64,000 nucleotides of DNA from Bacteroidota bacterium (lineage in GTDB: Bacteria; Bacteroidota; Bacteroidia; Cytophagales; Cyclobacteriaceae), in the NCBI GenBank assembly GCA_023417785.1, contig JAEZEH010000155.1, forward strand, positions 62,001 to 126,000, given 5' to 3'. Positions 1 through 10,000 of the stretch are shown piece after piece. Position numbers and translations under genes: made by a program. The notes under the pieces are model-generated. The model saw nothing but the letters and a program-made list of their open reading frames with translations, was not told where the DNA came from and searched no databases. Position 1 is the first letter of the stretch, and every line of letters begins with the position of its first letter.

Positions 1-456
1 GGTGACGAACCTTTTATTCAGCCACAGCAAATTGACTTATTGGTCTCGATGCTTGACGGCCGCACCGAAATTGCCACGCTGGTAAAACGCATTACAGATA
101 ATGACACGCTCTTCAACCCGAATGTGGTGAAGGTTGTATTGAATCAACTGAACGAGGCTCTGTACTTCAGTCGAAGTACTATTCCCCATTTGAGGAATGT
201 TACCCAGGAACGATGGCTGGATAGTTATGCATTTTACAAACATATAGGTATGTATGCCTATCGCAGCGACATCCTGAAGGAAATCTCCAGCCTGTCCGTT
301 GGCGTCCTTGAAAAGGCAGAGTCACTTGAGCAACTCCGCTGGCTTGAGAATGGATACCGCATCCGTGCTTCCGAGACGAATACTGAAGCGTCGGGCATCG
401 ATACACCCGAAGATCTCGAAAAAGCTATAGCATTTATCAAAAATGCCAGTCGTTAA
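1..456 (+). CDS. kdsB: 3-deoxy-manno-octulosonate cytidylyltransferase (CMP-Kdo synthetase), C-terminal part
   Basis: The frame is open from the first base (reading GDEPFIQPQQID), so the gene begins outside the window and only about 151 C-terminal residues are present, of roughly 250 in the family. The enzyme activates Kdo with CTP to give CMP-Kdo, the donor used to build the inner core of lipopolysaccharide in the cytoplasm. The motif GDEPFI near the window edge, the HIGMYAYR segment and the LEQLRWLENGYRI segment near the end are characteristic of KdsB. The stop is followed after 26 bases by the next plus-strand gene, so the two may be co-transcribed. An internal TTG at position 40 is not the true start. 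Confidence 0.93.
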   Translation, partial: GDEPFIQPQQIDLLVSMLDGRTEIATLVKRITDNDTLFNPNVVKVVLNQLNEALYFSRSTIPHLRNVTQERWLDSYAFYKHIGMYAYRSDILKEISSLSVGVLEKAESLEQLRWLENGYRIRASETNTEASGIDTPEDLEKAIAFIKNASR

Positions 457-482
457 AATTTGTCCATTCATCAGATTTCACC

Positions 483-2144
483 ATGAAGCCATTATCAACC
501 CTTGTTCTACCCGCCCTCTTAATTTTCGTCACATCCGTCTTTTCCCAGACGTTAAAACCGGGGCCCCAGGTACTCACTTTCTTTTCTGAAGTTGACGATA
601 CGGAACAACCTTATGGTTTGTATATTCCGCCAAACTACAACCCACAGAAAAAGTACCCGTTGGTTGTGATGCTTCACGGTGCGGGGTCGAATCACCGGCT
701 TGCCCTTCGCCGCGTATTTGGCAAGAGTAATGCAAACGGCGAGACGGATGTCGAAGCTTCACGCTATTTTCCCAAATGGAAAGATGTTGAGTATTTTGTG
801 GTTTCGCCTTTCGCGCGAGGAACAATGGGATACCAGGGCATAACTGAGAAAGATGTTTATGACGCCCTGGCTGATGTGAAATCGCGTTTCAATATCGACG
901 AAGATAGGATTTACTTAACCGGGCTTTCAATGGGTGGCGGTGGCACACTTTGGATCGGACTGACCCGTCCGGATATCTGGGCGGCACTGGCGCCGGTTTG
1001 TCCTGCACCGCCAGGAGGAACGGATGACTTCCTGCCGAATAGTTTCAATTTACCTATGCACTTCTTCCACGGAGATGCAGACAAGGCTGTGCCGGTAACC
1101 GTATCGCGGGAGTGGGTCGAAAAGCTCAAAGCAAACGGAACCCAAACTGAGTACAATGAATATCCGGGTGTGGAACACAACAGCTGGGAGAATGCCTATG
1201 AAGATGGGTTCATTTTCAACTGGTTCGCACAACATAAGCGAAACCCGTTTCCCGAACAGGTCAAGTTTAATACCCGCTACTATCGTTACAACAAGGCATA
1301 CTGGGTCGAATTTGACAGGCTCACGCCTGGAACCGTCTCGGCAATCGACGCCAGGTTCACTGCAAACAACCAGTTAACTATCTCTACACAGAACCTCGAT
1401 GCGTTCACATTAAATCTTGGTGGTCATCCAAGATATAAGGCGGGAACACAACTTCAGGTGGTTTTGAATGGCAAAAAAATCAACGTCGTTGGTTCGGATA
1501 TTGTTTCGTTTACACTGAAAGATGGAAAGTGGTTGAACCAGCGTGCAGAACCTTTGACAAACTCTAAACGAGTCGGCGCCGAAGGCCCGTTAAGCGCAGC
1601 ATTTTCGGATCGTCATGTGTACGTTTACGGCACCAAGGGCAATCCTTCTCCGGAAGAAATGAAGTCGCGGGTGGACCTGGCTACACATGCCGCAAACTGG
1701 TCACAATATCGGAATGCATTTCTCGGTCGTGTTATGGTTTTCCCACGGATTATCGCCGACAAAGATGTGCGCCAAAGTGACGTTGAGTCAGCTAACCTGA
1801 TCCTGTTTGGCACCCCCGCAACGAATACCCTCATTGAGAAGTATGCTCCTACTCTGCCAATGCAGCTTTCGGATTCAGCCGGTGGAAAAGGATTGCTCTA
1901 CGTGTATCCAATTGGAGCGCGATATGTGGTTATCCAGTCAGGTACGCCTTGGTGGGTTACTAAAGAAACGTCGCGATTCGGTACGCCGTTGCCATTTCAG
2001 TTTCTGATGAACTATAAGGATTTCATCCTTTACGGAAGTTCTTCGGACAATGTACTGGCGGATGGATATTTTACCGGGAGTTGGAAACTTACTGATGATC
2101 AGAAGAAAAAACTCGCTGAAAACGGCGTCAGTGTTTCTCCATAA
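483..2144 (+). CDS. Exported alpha/beta hydrolase (prolyl-oligopeptidase/feruloyl-esterase-like)
   Basis: Predicted 553-residue exported hydrolase. Residues 1-21 form a signal peptide ending VFSQ. An alpha/beta-hydrolase domain covers about residues 35-255: oxyanion region VVMLHGAGSNH, nucleophile elbow GLSMGGG with Ser149, acid in GDADKAVP (Asp198 or Asp200), and His232 in GVEHNSW. The fold resembles PHB-depolymerase and acetyl-xylan/feruloyl esterase families, which cleave ester bonds of polymers or their side chains. The remaining 300 residues have no motif I recognise and may be a substrate-binding or second hydrolase-like region. It follows kdsB by 26 bases. Substrate cannot be told from sequence; a peptidase role is possible but less likely. 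Confidence 0.8.
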   Translation: MKPLSTLVLPALLIFVTSVFSQTLKPGPQVLTFFSEVDDTEQPYGLYIPPNYNPQKKYPLVVMLHGAGSNHRLALRRVFGKSNANGETDVEASRYFPKWKDVEYFVVSPFARGTMGYQGITEKDVYDALADVKSRFNIDEDRIYLTGLSMGGGGTLWIGLTRPDIWAALAPVCPAPPGGTDDFLPNSFNLPMHFFHGDADKAVPVTVSREWVEKLKANGTQTEYNEYPGVEHNSWENAYEDGFIFNWFAQHKRNPFPEQVKFNTRYYRYNKAYWVEFDRLTPGTVSAIDARFTANNQLTISTQNLDAFTLNLGGHPRYKAGTQLQVVLNGKKINVVGSDIVSFTLKDGKWLNQRAEPLTNSKRVGAEGPLSAAFSDRHVYVYGTKGNPSPEEMKSRVDLATHAANWSQYRNAFLGRVMVFPRIIADKDVRQSDVESANLILFGTPATNTLIEKYAPTLPMQLSDSAGGKGLLYVYPIGARYVVIQSGTPWWVTKETSRFGTPLPFQFLMNYKDFILYGSSSDNVLADGYFTGSWKLTDDQKKKLAENGVSVSP

Positions 2145-2154
2145 TCCTGACCAT

Positions 2155-2595
2155 TCATGATGTTTCGAGTGATTCGATTTTTGAATTGCCACGAAGGGAA
2201 TAGTTCAATAGCACCGGTTTACCCGGATACCTGACTACAGCCTCATTGTCAAGGCTAATCAATTCAATGAGCCGCGTAGGGCCAAGGTTGATGACCGACG
2301 TTCCTTTTACCGATTCACACCACACCGTGTGGCTACTCAGATTGGTCAGGTTTAAGATACAGTTTCCTTCAATACCACGGATCATGAGTTTCTTGCAGAT
2401 GCCGCTAAACGCGACCGTTCCATCGCCGGCAAGGTTGAGCTCCACTGTATTTTTCCCACAATAAATGAGTCCCGAAAGGTCGAAATTGCCCTGAGCAATC
2501 AGCCTTACGTCACCGTAGTTGCCAATGACTATTGAATCGTTTTTATGTGTTCCGATAAACTCAATCCTCCTGGGTTTGGCTGGCGTCTTTTGCAT
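2155..2595 (-). CDS. Small DUF2807-like beta-repeat protein without signal peptide
   Basis: Predicted 146-residue protein that I do not recognise by name. After a basic start (MQKTPAKPRRIEF) the rest is a run of short beta strands with repeating small/hydrophobic patterns (VELNLAGDG, LNLTNLSSH, SVINLGP), like the right-handed beta structure of the putative auto-transporter adhesin head (DUF2807/GIN) domain. Full-length DUF2807 proteins usually carry a signal peptide or membrane anchor; none is visible here, so it may be cytoplasmic or the true start may differ. It converges with the hydrolase gene, the stops being about 10 bases apart. Function unknown. Confidence 0.6.
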   Translation of the reverse strand: MQKTPAKPRRIEFIGTHKNDSIVIGNYGDVRLIAQGNFDLSGLIYCGKNTVELNLAGDGTVAFSGICKKLMIRGIEGNCILNLTNLSSHTVWCESVKGTSVINLGPTRLIELISLDNEAVVRYPGKPVLLNYSLRGNSKIESLETS

Positions 2596-2786
2596 ACAAG
2601 TCTTCGGTTTGGGTTAAGGATTACACGCGGGATGCATGTCACCTAAAATTAGCGGGGTCGCCGCCCTTGTTGCAATTTGTATTTTGAAAATATCAGAAAT
2701 TATTGACGTCGTACCTTGTAACAACCTGGAGGACAGGTTTTTCTTCAGAGTCCAGCGAAGAAAAATACAAACCGAATATCAGCGCA

Positions 2787-4397
2787 TCAGGCGGTTTTTA
2801 TCTCCATGATGTACTGCTCGAAGGCATCGTTCGGCACCGTTGATCTGCTCTTGACCCGGGTTTTGTAAGCGTATATTGTATTGACGGAGTATCCCAGAAT
2901 CCGGGCGATTTTGTCCGGATCCGATATTCCCATTCTGATAAGGGCAAATATCCGCATTTCAGTGTTTAATATTTGTCCTTCTTTGATAACCATTTTTTCG
3001 CCGGGAGGAAACAGCGCATTGAAGCGACTGATGAAATCCGGAAAAAGATTTAAAAAGACCTTGTCAAAACTATACGACAATTCTTCCCTCTCTCTTTTCA
3101 GATTGATGTTTTCGATTGTATACCGGAGCTCATCGTATTTCCGGTTTATGAGTTTTTGTTCCACCGCCGTCTTGAATACTTCGATTTTGTTCAGATAATC
3201 AGCGTTGATATTGAAATAATAACCGATATACTCTTCTTTGATGCGGTTTGCCTCCCGCAGGCTCACATTGGTTTGTTGCAGGTGATCATTCGCCTGCATG
3301 ATGGTCATTTCAGCTACTTTTAGCCGCCTGAGTTGTTTGAAGATGATGACAACGAACGCAACAACGAGCAAAATCAAGATGGTTAGAGTTATTGAGAACG
3401 TCAGCAACTTCCGCCGCTGAGCGTCGACACTATTTAGTTTTGCTGCGGCGATAAGCGGCTGAATAGCGGAAATGGCGACCTGACGCTGTCTCGCCCCATA
3501 GAATTGGGCGTCGTGCTGCGCCTGCTGGATGAATGCGTGAGCGTGATCGATGTCGCCTTCGTCGTAGAGCATCCTGGCTAATGAATACATCGCCAGGTTT
3601 TCGGTCGTAGCCGCGCGAATATCGGCTGTGGCCGAATGCACCAAGTGCTCAATCGCCTTTTCTTTATTCCCTGTCATACGATAACAATGACTGATATCGT
3701 AATGATTTACTGCCAGTTCTTCCCACGACAACGGAAACGATTTAAGAATCGCATGCGAATCCTCCAATGCACCATGGTAATCTTCGTGTTTGATATTTTT
3801 AATTCTTCTCAGGCGGATGTCATCGTAGCCTCCCGGAGCACAATGAAGTTGTGCCGAATCAGTATAAACGAGTCCCAGACTGAAGTGGTGCTGCTTGTAG
3901 TAATGGTCGTTGTCGAACTCGCCAAGGTCGAAAAACCCCCGCGCCATCAGCGCGTAGTAGTCCACTTTAACACTATCCGGAAGAAGTCTGGCATTTACCA
4001 TACTCAGCGTATCAAAAGCTTCCTTAAAGAAACCCGACGACACGAGCACGTAACCAAGCTGGGACCGCGCATAGCCAATCCGCTGAGCGTCCTTCTGCTC
4101 ATGTGCAACTTCAATCAGTTTACTAGCATACTTGAACGCGCTGTCGTAAATAAACTTGCGGTTTTCAAGAAACAGGGCGTTATATAATTCAAAACGATCG
4201 TCCCCATTCGAAGTTTTTCTGAACGAAAGCTGATTTCGGAGCCCGTTAATTCGCTCGATTCTCGCCTTAATGAACGTATCCTTACTTCTCATCTCGGCGA
4301 CAAGGCGATTCAAAAGAGAATCCCTATGCTGTCCCCAGGCCTTTGGCCCAGTTGTTATAACCACCAGTAAAGCTCCAAACAAGTACCGCGTCATCAT
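2787..4397 (-). CDS. TPR-containing membrane regulator with DUF6377 and LuxR-like helix-turn-helix
   Basis: 536 residues. A signal peptide (about 1-22, ending AWGQ) precedes a periplasmic helical repeat region of TPR type (about 60-320). One transmembrane segment follows (about 332-353), then a short coiled coil (354-388) and the cytoplasmic DUF6377 region with the diagnostic IKEEYIGYYFNINADYLNKI stretch. The C-terminus (about 475-520) reads as a LuxR-type helix-turn-helix with ISDPDKIARILGYSVNTIYA. Proteins of this design are thought to sense a signal outside and bind DNA from the membrane, as one-piece regulators in Bacteroidota. It is divergent from the FtsX-type permease gene 197 bases away, which is its obvious candidate target. 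Either of the first two Met codons could be the start. Confidence 0.85.
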   Translation of the reverse strand: MMTRYLFGALLVVITTGPKAWGQHRDSLLNRLVAEMRSKDTFIKARIERINGLRNQLSFRKTSNGDDRFELYNALFLENRKFIYDSAFKYASKLIEVAHEQKDAQRIGYARSQLGYVLVSSGFFKEAFDTLSMVNARLLPDSVKVDYYALMARGFFDLGEFDNDHYYKQHHFSLGLVYTDSAQLHCAPGGYDDIRLRRIKNIKHEDYHGALEDSHAILKSFPLSWEELAVNHYDISHCYRMTGNKEKAIEHLVHSATADIRAATTENLAMYSLARMLYDEGDIDHAHAFIQQAQHDAQFYGARQRQVAISAIQPLIAAAKLNSVDAQRRKLLTFSITLTILILLVVAFVVIIFKQLRRLKVAEMTIMQANDHLQQTNVSLREANRIKEEYIGYYFNINADYLNKIEVFKTAVEQKLINRKYDELRYTIENINLKREREELSYSFDKVFLNLFPDFISRFNALFPPGEKMVIKEGQILNTEMRIFALIRMGISDPDKIARILGYSVNTIYAYKTRVKSRSTVPNDAFEQYIMEIKTA

Positions 4398-4594
4398 AGG
4401 AAAGTGGAACCTTAAAAATAAAAAAAATTAGCGTCCGGGTGCGACCGTGGCCAGGAATTAGTTCGCATCCGGACATATAGCTTTCGATACTGAACAAGGC
4501 TCATCACGGGAATCTGTCCTGAGAGGACTGTAACGCTTATTTGCAGGATTGCATGCTATTTGAAACACCCCCCGCGAATACCAATCCCTCAACT

Positions 4595-7048
4595 ATGTTA
4601 AGCAACTACATCAAAATTGCATTTCGGGCCTTGTCGCGGCACAAACTCACGAGCTTTATCAACATTGCCGGATTAGGGCTCGGCCTTGCCTGCTGTTTGC
4701 TCATCTTTCTGTTTGTTGAGGATGAATTGGGATATGACCAACACCACAGGCATTCCGATCGAATTTATCGCGTAACGCGGAGTTTTCATTCAACTGATGG
4801 CGATGTCAGCCTGCACCTTGCACATGTTGCGCCTCCTATCGGGCCGCTTCTTAGTAACGATTTCGGAGAAATCGAAAAACTGGCGCGGGTGCTAAACTCC
4901 GGAATGGTGATAAGCCTTGAAGAAAATGGCGTCATAAAAACGGCGAACAATGAAGAGCACTTGTTTATTGCGGAACCCGAGCTGTTCGACATTTTTGACA
5001 TCGTCGTAAAAAGCGGTGATCCGCATGAGGCGTTGTCGCGGCCGTTTACCGTGATGCTTTCTGAAAAGGCAGCAATGCGTTATTTCAATAGCCTGGACGT
5101 AGTCGGAAAGCGACTTCGTGCCGACAGTCGTGGTGACCTCGAGGTGACCGGTGTCTTCGAAGACTTTCCGGCGCAGTCGCATTGGCATCCGGAGTTTCTG
5201 GTGTCATTCAAGACCCTGGAAGATGACAACATTTATGGAAGAACGGGGCTTGAAACGAATTGGGGAAACAATTCTTTCTCTACGTACATCTTGCTCGGTG
5301 AGGGTGCAGAACCCACGAAATTAGAGTCGCGTTTTCCTGAATTTCTGGATAACCATTTTGGTACCTATGTCCGAAACAATTTCAATCCGTCCGCAGATTT
5401 TCGCGCCTCAAAAATAACTTCTCTCTACTTGCAGAAGGTAACTGATATCCATTTGCGGTCACATCTTGACGACGAGATCGAAGCCAATGGAAACATCAAC
5501 AATGTTTATATGATGACGGTTATCGGATTATTCATAATTCTGATTGCTTGTTTCAATTTCGTCAATCTCTCCACAGCCCGCGCGACAAAACGCGCAAAAG
5601 AAGTCGGAATGCGTAAGGTGGCCGGAGCATTCCGTCATCAGTTAATCCTGCAATACCTCAGCGAGTCCGTTGTAATAACGGCCATCGCCCTACTTTTTGC
5701 ACTCGCCGCGGGAGCAGCCGGATTGGAGTGGCTGAACAGTTTTACGGGCAAGAGCATATCACTTAGTAAGATCCTGGACTGGAAACTCCTTTCTGGGGTT
5801 GCAGTTTTCTCTCTGGTACTAGGCATTCTCGCCGGTATTTATCCTGCATTTATCATTTCGGGATTTAAGCCTGCCCTTACTCTGAAAGGCATGGGTACAT
5901 CGGGCAGGGGAAATGTAAATCTTAGACGGGGCCTTGTTGTCGTTCAATTCTCAATCTCGATAGTCCTGGTTATCGCTACATTATTGACATTTCAGCAGCT
6001 GGATTATCTGAACAGCCGGGAACTTGGCTACAACAAGGAAATGCTGATAACGCTTCCGAACTATAGAGAGCTAAATAACCAGTACGATGCGTTTTATAAT
6101 GAAGTAACTAGTTCAAGCCGAATACTTAACATTGGCCGGTCTTCGCGGATTCCAACGGGTCGGCTACTCGATTCTTATGGCAGCGCAAGCATCATGGAGG
6201 GTGACTCGCTTATGCCAACCCCGGTAAGCCTCAAGACGCTGGTAATTGATGATCGTTTTTTTGATACCTATAACATCGAGATGGCGTCAGGAAGAAATTT
6301 CTCGAAAAATATCGTTACAGACGACTCCCTCGCGTTTATCGTAAACGAGGCGGCAGCAAGAGAATTCGGCTGGACTGATTTCAAAGAACATATTGATCAG
6401 GAGTTTCTGTATGCCGGCACCCGCGGGAAACTTATAGGTATTGTAAAAGACTTCCATTTTGAGTCTCTGCACCAACGTATCACACCCATGGTCTTCGTGA
6501 ACTCAAACCGATTCAATGTGCTATCAGTTAAAATTGGAGGTGGATCAATTCAGGAGTCTATTGCAGAACTGGAAAAGCATTGGAAGGCATTTTTACCAGA
6601 GAGGCCGTTTGACTTTCAGTTTCTCAGTGAACAACATCGGGCGCTATATGAGGCTGAGCATAAACAAAGTACACTGTTCACGACATTTTCTATCCTGGCG
6701 ATCTTTATTGCAAGTCTAGGACTGTTTGGACTTGCCACCTTCAACGTAATGCAACGCCTGAAGGAAATCGGCATCCGGAAAGTTCTGGGGGCCACGGTGC
6801 CACAGGTTTTGGGATTGTTGTCCCGGGAAACGGTTATATTGATTCTTGCTGCGAATGTTATAGCGTGGCCAGTGGCGTGGTATTTGATGCGTGAATGGCT
6901 CAATACATTTGCGTATCACATCGAAATGAATCTGCTTGTTTATATTACTGCGGCGGTTGCAGCGATTGTCCTGGCTCTCGTGACCGTAGGTGTCCAGTCA
7001 TTGAAGGCCGCGACAAGTAATCCGGCGAAGACACTTAAATACGAATAA
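4595..7048 (+). CDS. ABC transporter permease, FtsX/MacB type
   Basis: Predicted 817-residue inner-membrane permease. The start at 4595 (MLSNYIKIAFRALSRHK) is chosen because it matches the family N-terminus; the frame is open 18 codons further upstream but those residues are unlike the family. Order: N-terminal TM helix (about 20-42), periplasmic MacB_PCD domain, three TM helices with the FtsX motif (ATKRAKEVGMRKVAGA), a further TM helix, a second periplasmic domain, and three C-terminal TM helices with a second RLKEIGIRKVLGA motif. This duplicated form acts with a separate ATPase to move energy to periplasmic partners or export peptides or lipids. No ATPase gene adjoins. It is divergent from the DUF6377 regulator and converges with the large C25 gene, 11 bases apart. 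Confidence 0.9.
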   Translation: MLSNYIKIAFRALSRHKLTSFINIAGLGLGLACCLLIFLFVEDELGYDQHHRHSDRIYRVTRSFHSTDGDVSLHLAHVAPPIGPLLSNDFGEIEKLARVLNSGMVISLEENGVIKTANNEEHLFIAEPELFDIFDIVVKSGDPHEALSRPFTVMLSEKAAMRYFNSLDVVGKRLRADSRGDLEVTGVFEDFPAQSHWHPEFLVSFKTLEDDNIYGRTGLETNWGNNSFSTYILLGEGAEPTKLESRFPEFLDNHFGTYVRNNFNPSADFRASKITSLYLQKVTDIHLRSHLDDEIEANGNINNVYMMTVIGLFIILIACFNFVNLSTARATKRAKEVGMRKVAGAFRHQLILQYLSESVVITAIALLFALAAGAAGLEWLNSFTGKSISLSKILDWKLLSGVAVFSLVLGILAGIYPAFIISGFKPALTLKGMGTSGRGNVNLRRGLVVVQFSISIVLVIATLLTFQQLDYLNSRELGYNKEMLITLPNYRELNNQYDAFYNEVTSSSRILNIGRSSRIPTGRLLDSYGSASIMEGDSLMPTPVSLKTLVIDDRFFDTYNIEMASGRNFSKNIVTDDSLAFIVNEAAAREFGWTDFKEHIDQEFLYAGTRGKLIGIVKDFHFESLHQRITPMVFVNSNRFNVLSVKIGGGSIQESIAELEKHWKAFLPERPFDFQFLSEQHRALYEAEHKQSTLFTTFSILAIFIASLGLFGLATFNVMQRLKEIGIRKVLGATVPQVLGLLSRETVILILAANVIAWPVAWYLMREWLNTFAYHIEMNLLVYITAAVAAIVLALVTVGVQSLKAATSNPAKTLKYE

Positions 7049-7059
7049 GTTGCACGGAC

Positions 7060-10000
7060 TCATCGTCTGACGACAAGTTTACCTTTTGCTTCTTTCGTTT
7101 CGGCTCCAGCAAATACTTTCAGGCGGAAGACATACAACCCGTTGGGCAGGGTGCTTCCCCACTGATCCGAACCATCCCATAAAAGCCTGTTTCGACCAAC
7201 AGTCAGTCCGTTGGTTTGCTGATACGAATAGACGAGTCGACCCGACAGGTCCAGAATTTCGAGACGGGTTTTGAATGGACCCTCAGCCCCCGAAATTGAG
7301 TATGTGAACTCCGTTCGCAAAGTCATCGGGTTGGGATGCGGCGGATCGATGGTAATTACCGTCGCACCCCTTACAAGGAAGCTGATCTCATAAGGCAAGG
7401 CCGGTTTGTTTCCCCCCTCATCCGATGCTTCAACGGATAGTGTATAGGTTCCATCAACCAGATTTGGTGCGAAGTCAATAGTAAATTTGCGTTCCGAAAG
7501 GTGGGCTGCCCAGGTCACGTCGGACCGCGAGAACGAAATATACTCAGGGTCGCACGAGTCATTTTCACAAGGCGAGGTCAAAAATATTCTTATTCCCGTG
7601 GTGTCGGTTCTCGAGATAAACCTATTCTCGTCGATAATGGAGATACTGATTCGTGGATGAGGTGAAACGTATTCGCCGTTCTCAATAAGCTTACCGTCAA
7701 ATGTCACTTCCGTCACCGGCGCAATTTTATCTACTGTGACGTGCGCCGTGTTGTTGAGAAGAACAAGGTTGTTATCGTAGTACTGTTCCGGTAGAAGACG
7801 TGGATTGACAAATACATGCAAATCATTCCAGCCCGCGAAACCCTTTGTATTCCGGACTAATTCAAACTGTGTTGTATCTCCCGGAACTGGCTTTGCGATT
7901 TTCGAAAGGACCCGATCGCCGATTCCAGTCGTTTTGTTCGATAGCGACGACTGGACTGTCAAGGAATCCCGATATTCATGCTCACTGATATTAATAAAAC
8001 TGAACTGTTGGCGATACAAGTCGCCTTCCTGAATTACCAGCGCTTCTCTACTCCGGTCTGCGGGAATAAGAATTCCTTCCGGTACCGGTGTATAGAGGAC
8101 AATCCAATTCCTCAACTGCCCGGTTGTCAGCAATGTTTCATCCGATGTATGAAATACAATTCTGAGATACGGAAACTCTGTTGCGTCGATGCCGGTTAGC
8201 GAAACCGGAAGCGAAACATCATTCAGAATCGTGACTTCTTCCCGGCTTAACCGCACCCCGCGTATCTCGAAACGGACGTTGTCCGATGGCTCAAGCTCAT
8301 CGACGGAGAAAGTAAGTTCGTCCCAGTCGTACGCCGGACCAATAAGCGGTGACGCCATGTGCCCTCTATCGAAGCCTCCGGTGATGGTTTGTGTGACTTT
8401 CAAACGGGAGGTTAAAGGATTTCCATCAGTTTGACGAAACACTTTTGCTGTTCCCGGATCACTGCCTTTTTTGCCGAAAATCACTACCGGTTCTCCTGAT
8501 ATAAACTGGGAGAATTGCTCCAGTGAAACACCGAATTCGGCAAGCTTGGCTTTCGCGTCATTGGGCCAAAGATGGAAGTTGGCATTTCCCATCGTATAAA
8601 GCACCACGCTGTCGCCATCCGCTACGTTGTTCACATAGGCGATAAGGTCGTTCTTTCCAGTAGACACCTCGTTATGAGCAAAGCTGTTGATCACAAAAGG
8701 TTCCCTTCCGCAAAGGAGTCGTCTGCCCCCATATTCCAACATAATTTCGTACCATTTCAGGTATACGCCGATATAGGGATTCGTGGAACTTCTGTCGAAC
8801 GCAATAAGATTGATGGTATTCAGTCTGCATCCGAATCCCTGAGTGTAGAGGTTATATTCCTGGCCTGCTATGCGAACACTGACGGAGTCGCGCGGCTTTC
8901 CGGCCGAAGCGCCAAACGTAAGAATATCAAGCGGAGTTTGAGACTTGAGAAATGTCATTCGCCTGGAAGATTCTTTCAGTTCCACACCCCTCATTGAGTT
9001 GTCAAGAAACTGCGAAAAATGAACCTGTGCCCATCCGTCGGGTGAACCTTTTATAAATGTAAACGTCGACTCGGTCCACTGATCATTTTCTTCTTCAACC
9101 GGGTCCTCCAGACGCGTTCTCCAATAATACGCTAATGAATCTTTTGTGAGCAACTCAACGGGATGGGCCAGCAGAACTTCGCCGGTGAGACGATACGCTG
9201 ATTTGAAAGGACTGTCAAAGGTACTCACCGTATCCAGTTCCAGTAAAAAACTCCGCTCACCCGAAAAAACGTCTGTAGCCTGGAAGGAAACCCGGACTGA
9301 TCTATCATGAACGATTGTATAATTCACCGGGTACAGGTTGCGGGTTCCGTTTCCGGGAATGAAGAGGCTTACTTCGGCTGAATTGTTGGATTCGTTCATT
9401 TCGTCAATAATCTCATCCGCATCGATGGTAACGAGGAAATGGTTATTTCCGGACCTCGATTCTGCATCGTTCCGGATAATCACAGACAGCGTGTCAGTGT
9501 TGAGAAGGTTCGAAAAAATAGAATCATACACCTGAAACGAATTATCGGAATACGTACGGCGTACTTCCACGCGATATGGTCTTCGGTCGGCCCGCCCATA
9601 ATTCCGCACTATAAATTTGATCGCGAACGAATCAGAGGACACCGTAACCTGGTCGTTGTTAAATCCCTCAATACTTATCTGGTTTTCACGAACCTCAAAA
9701 TCAGGTTTTGAGGCTCCAAACAATTTGACAGCGGGGTCGCCAAGAAGAATCATCTGTTCGACCTGCGAACGGTTTGAGATGGATGGGTTAGTTTCATTAA
9801 GAAACCTTCGCCCAGTTTCCATTTGAATGTCGCCGATACCCTGATTGATCAGCAAAGAGTCGGCATACGCCACTTCATAAAATGATTTCGAATAACGATA
9901 TAAAGTATTGACCGATGCGTAGGCATTATGACCTATAAAACCGGAGGCACCCAGGTCTTCGGCAAGAATCCAATCCTCTCCGAACAATTTCGTCCTCAGA

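Noticed and set aside
3636..4187. A 183-codon plus-strand frame inside the DUF6377 regulator gene
   Set aside because: It is antisense to a clear gene, has no domain-like composition, and shadows the coding pattern of the other strand.
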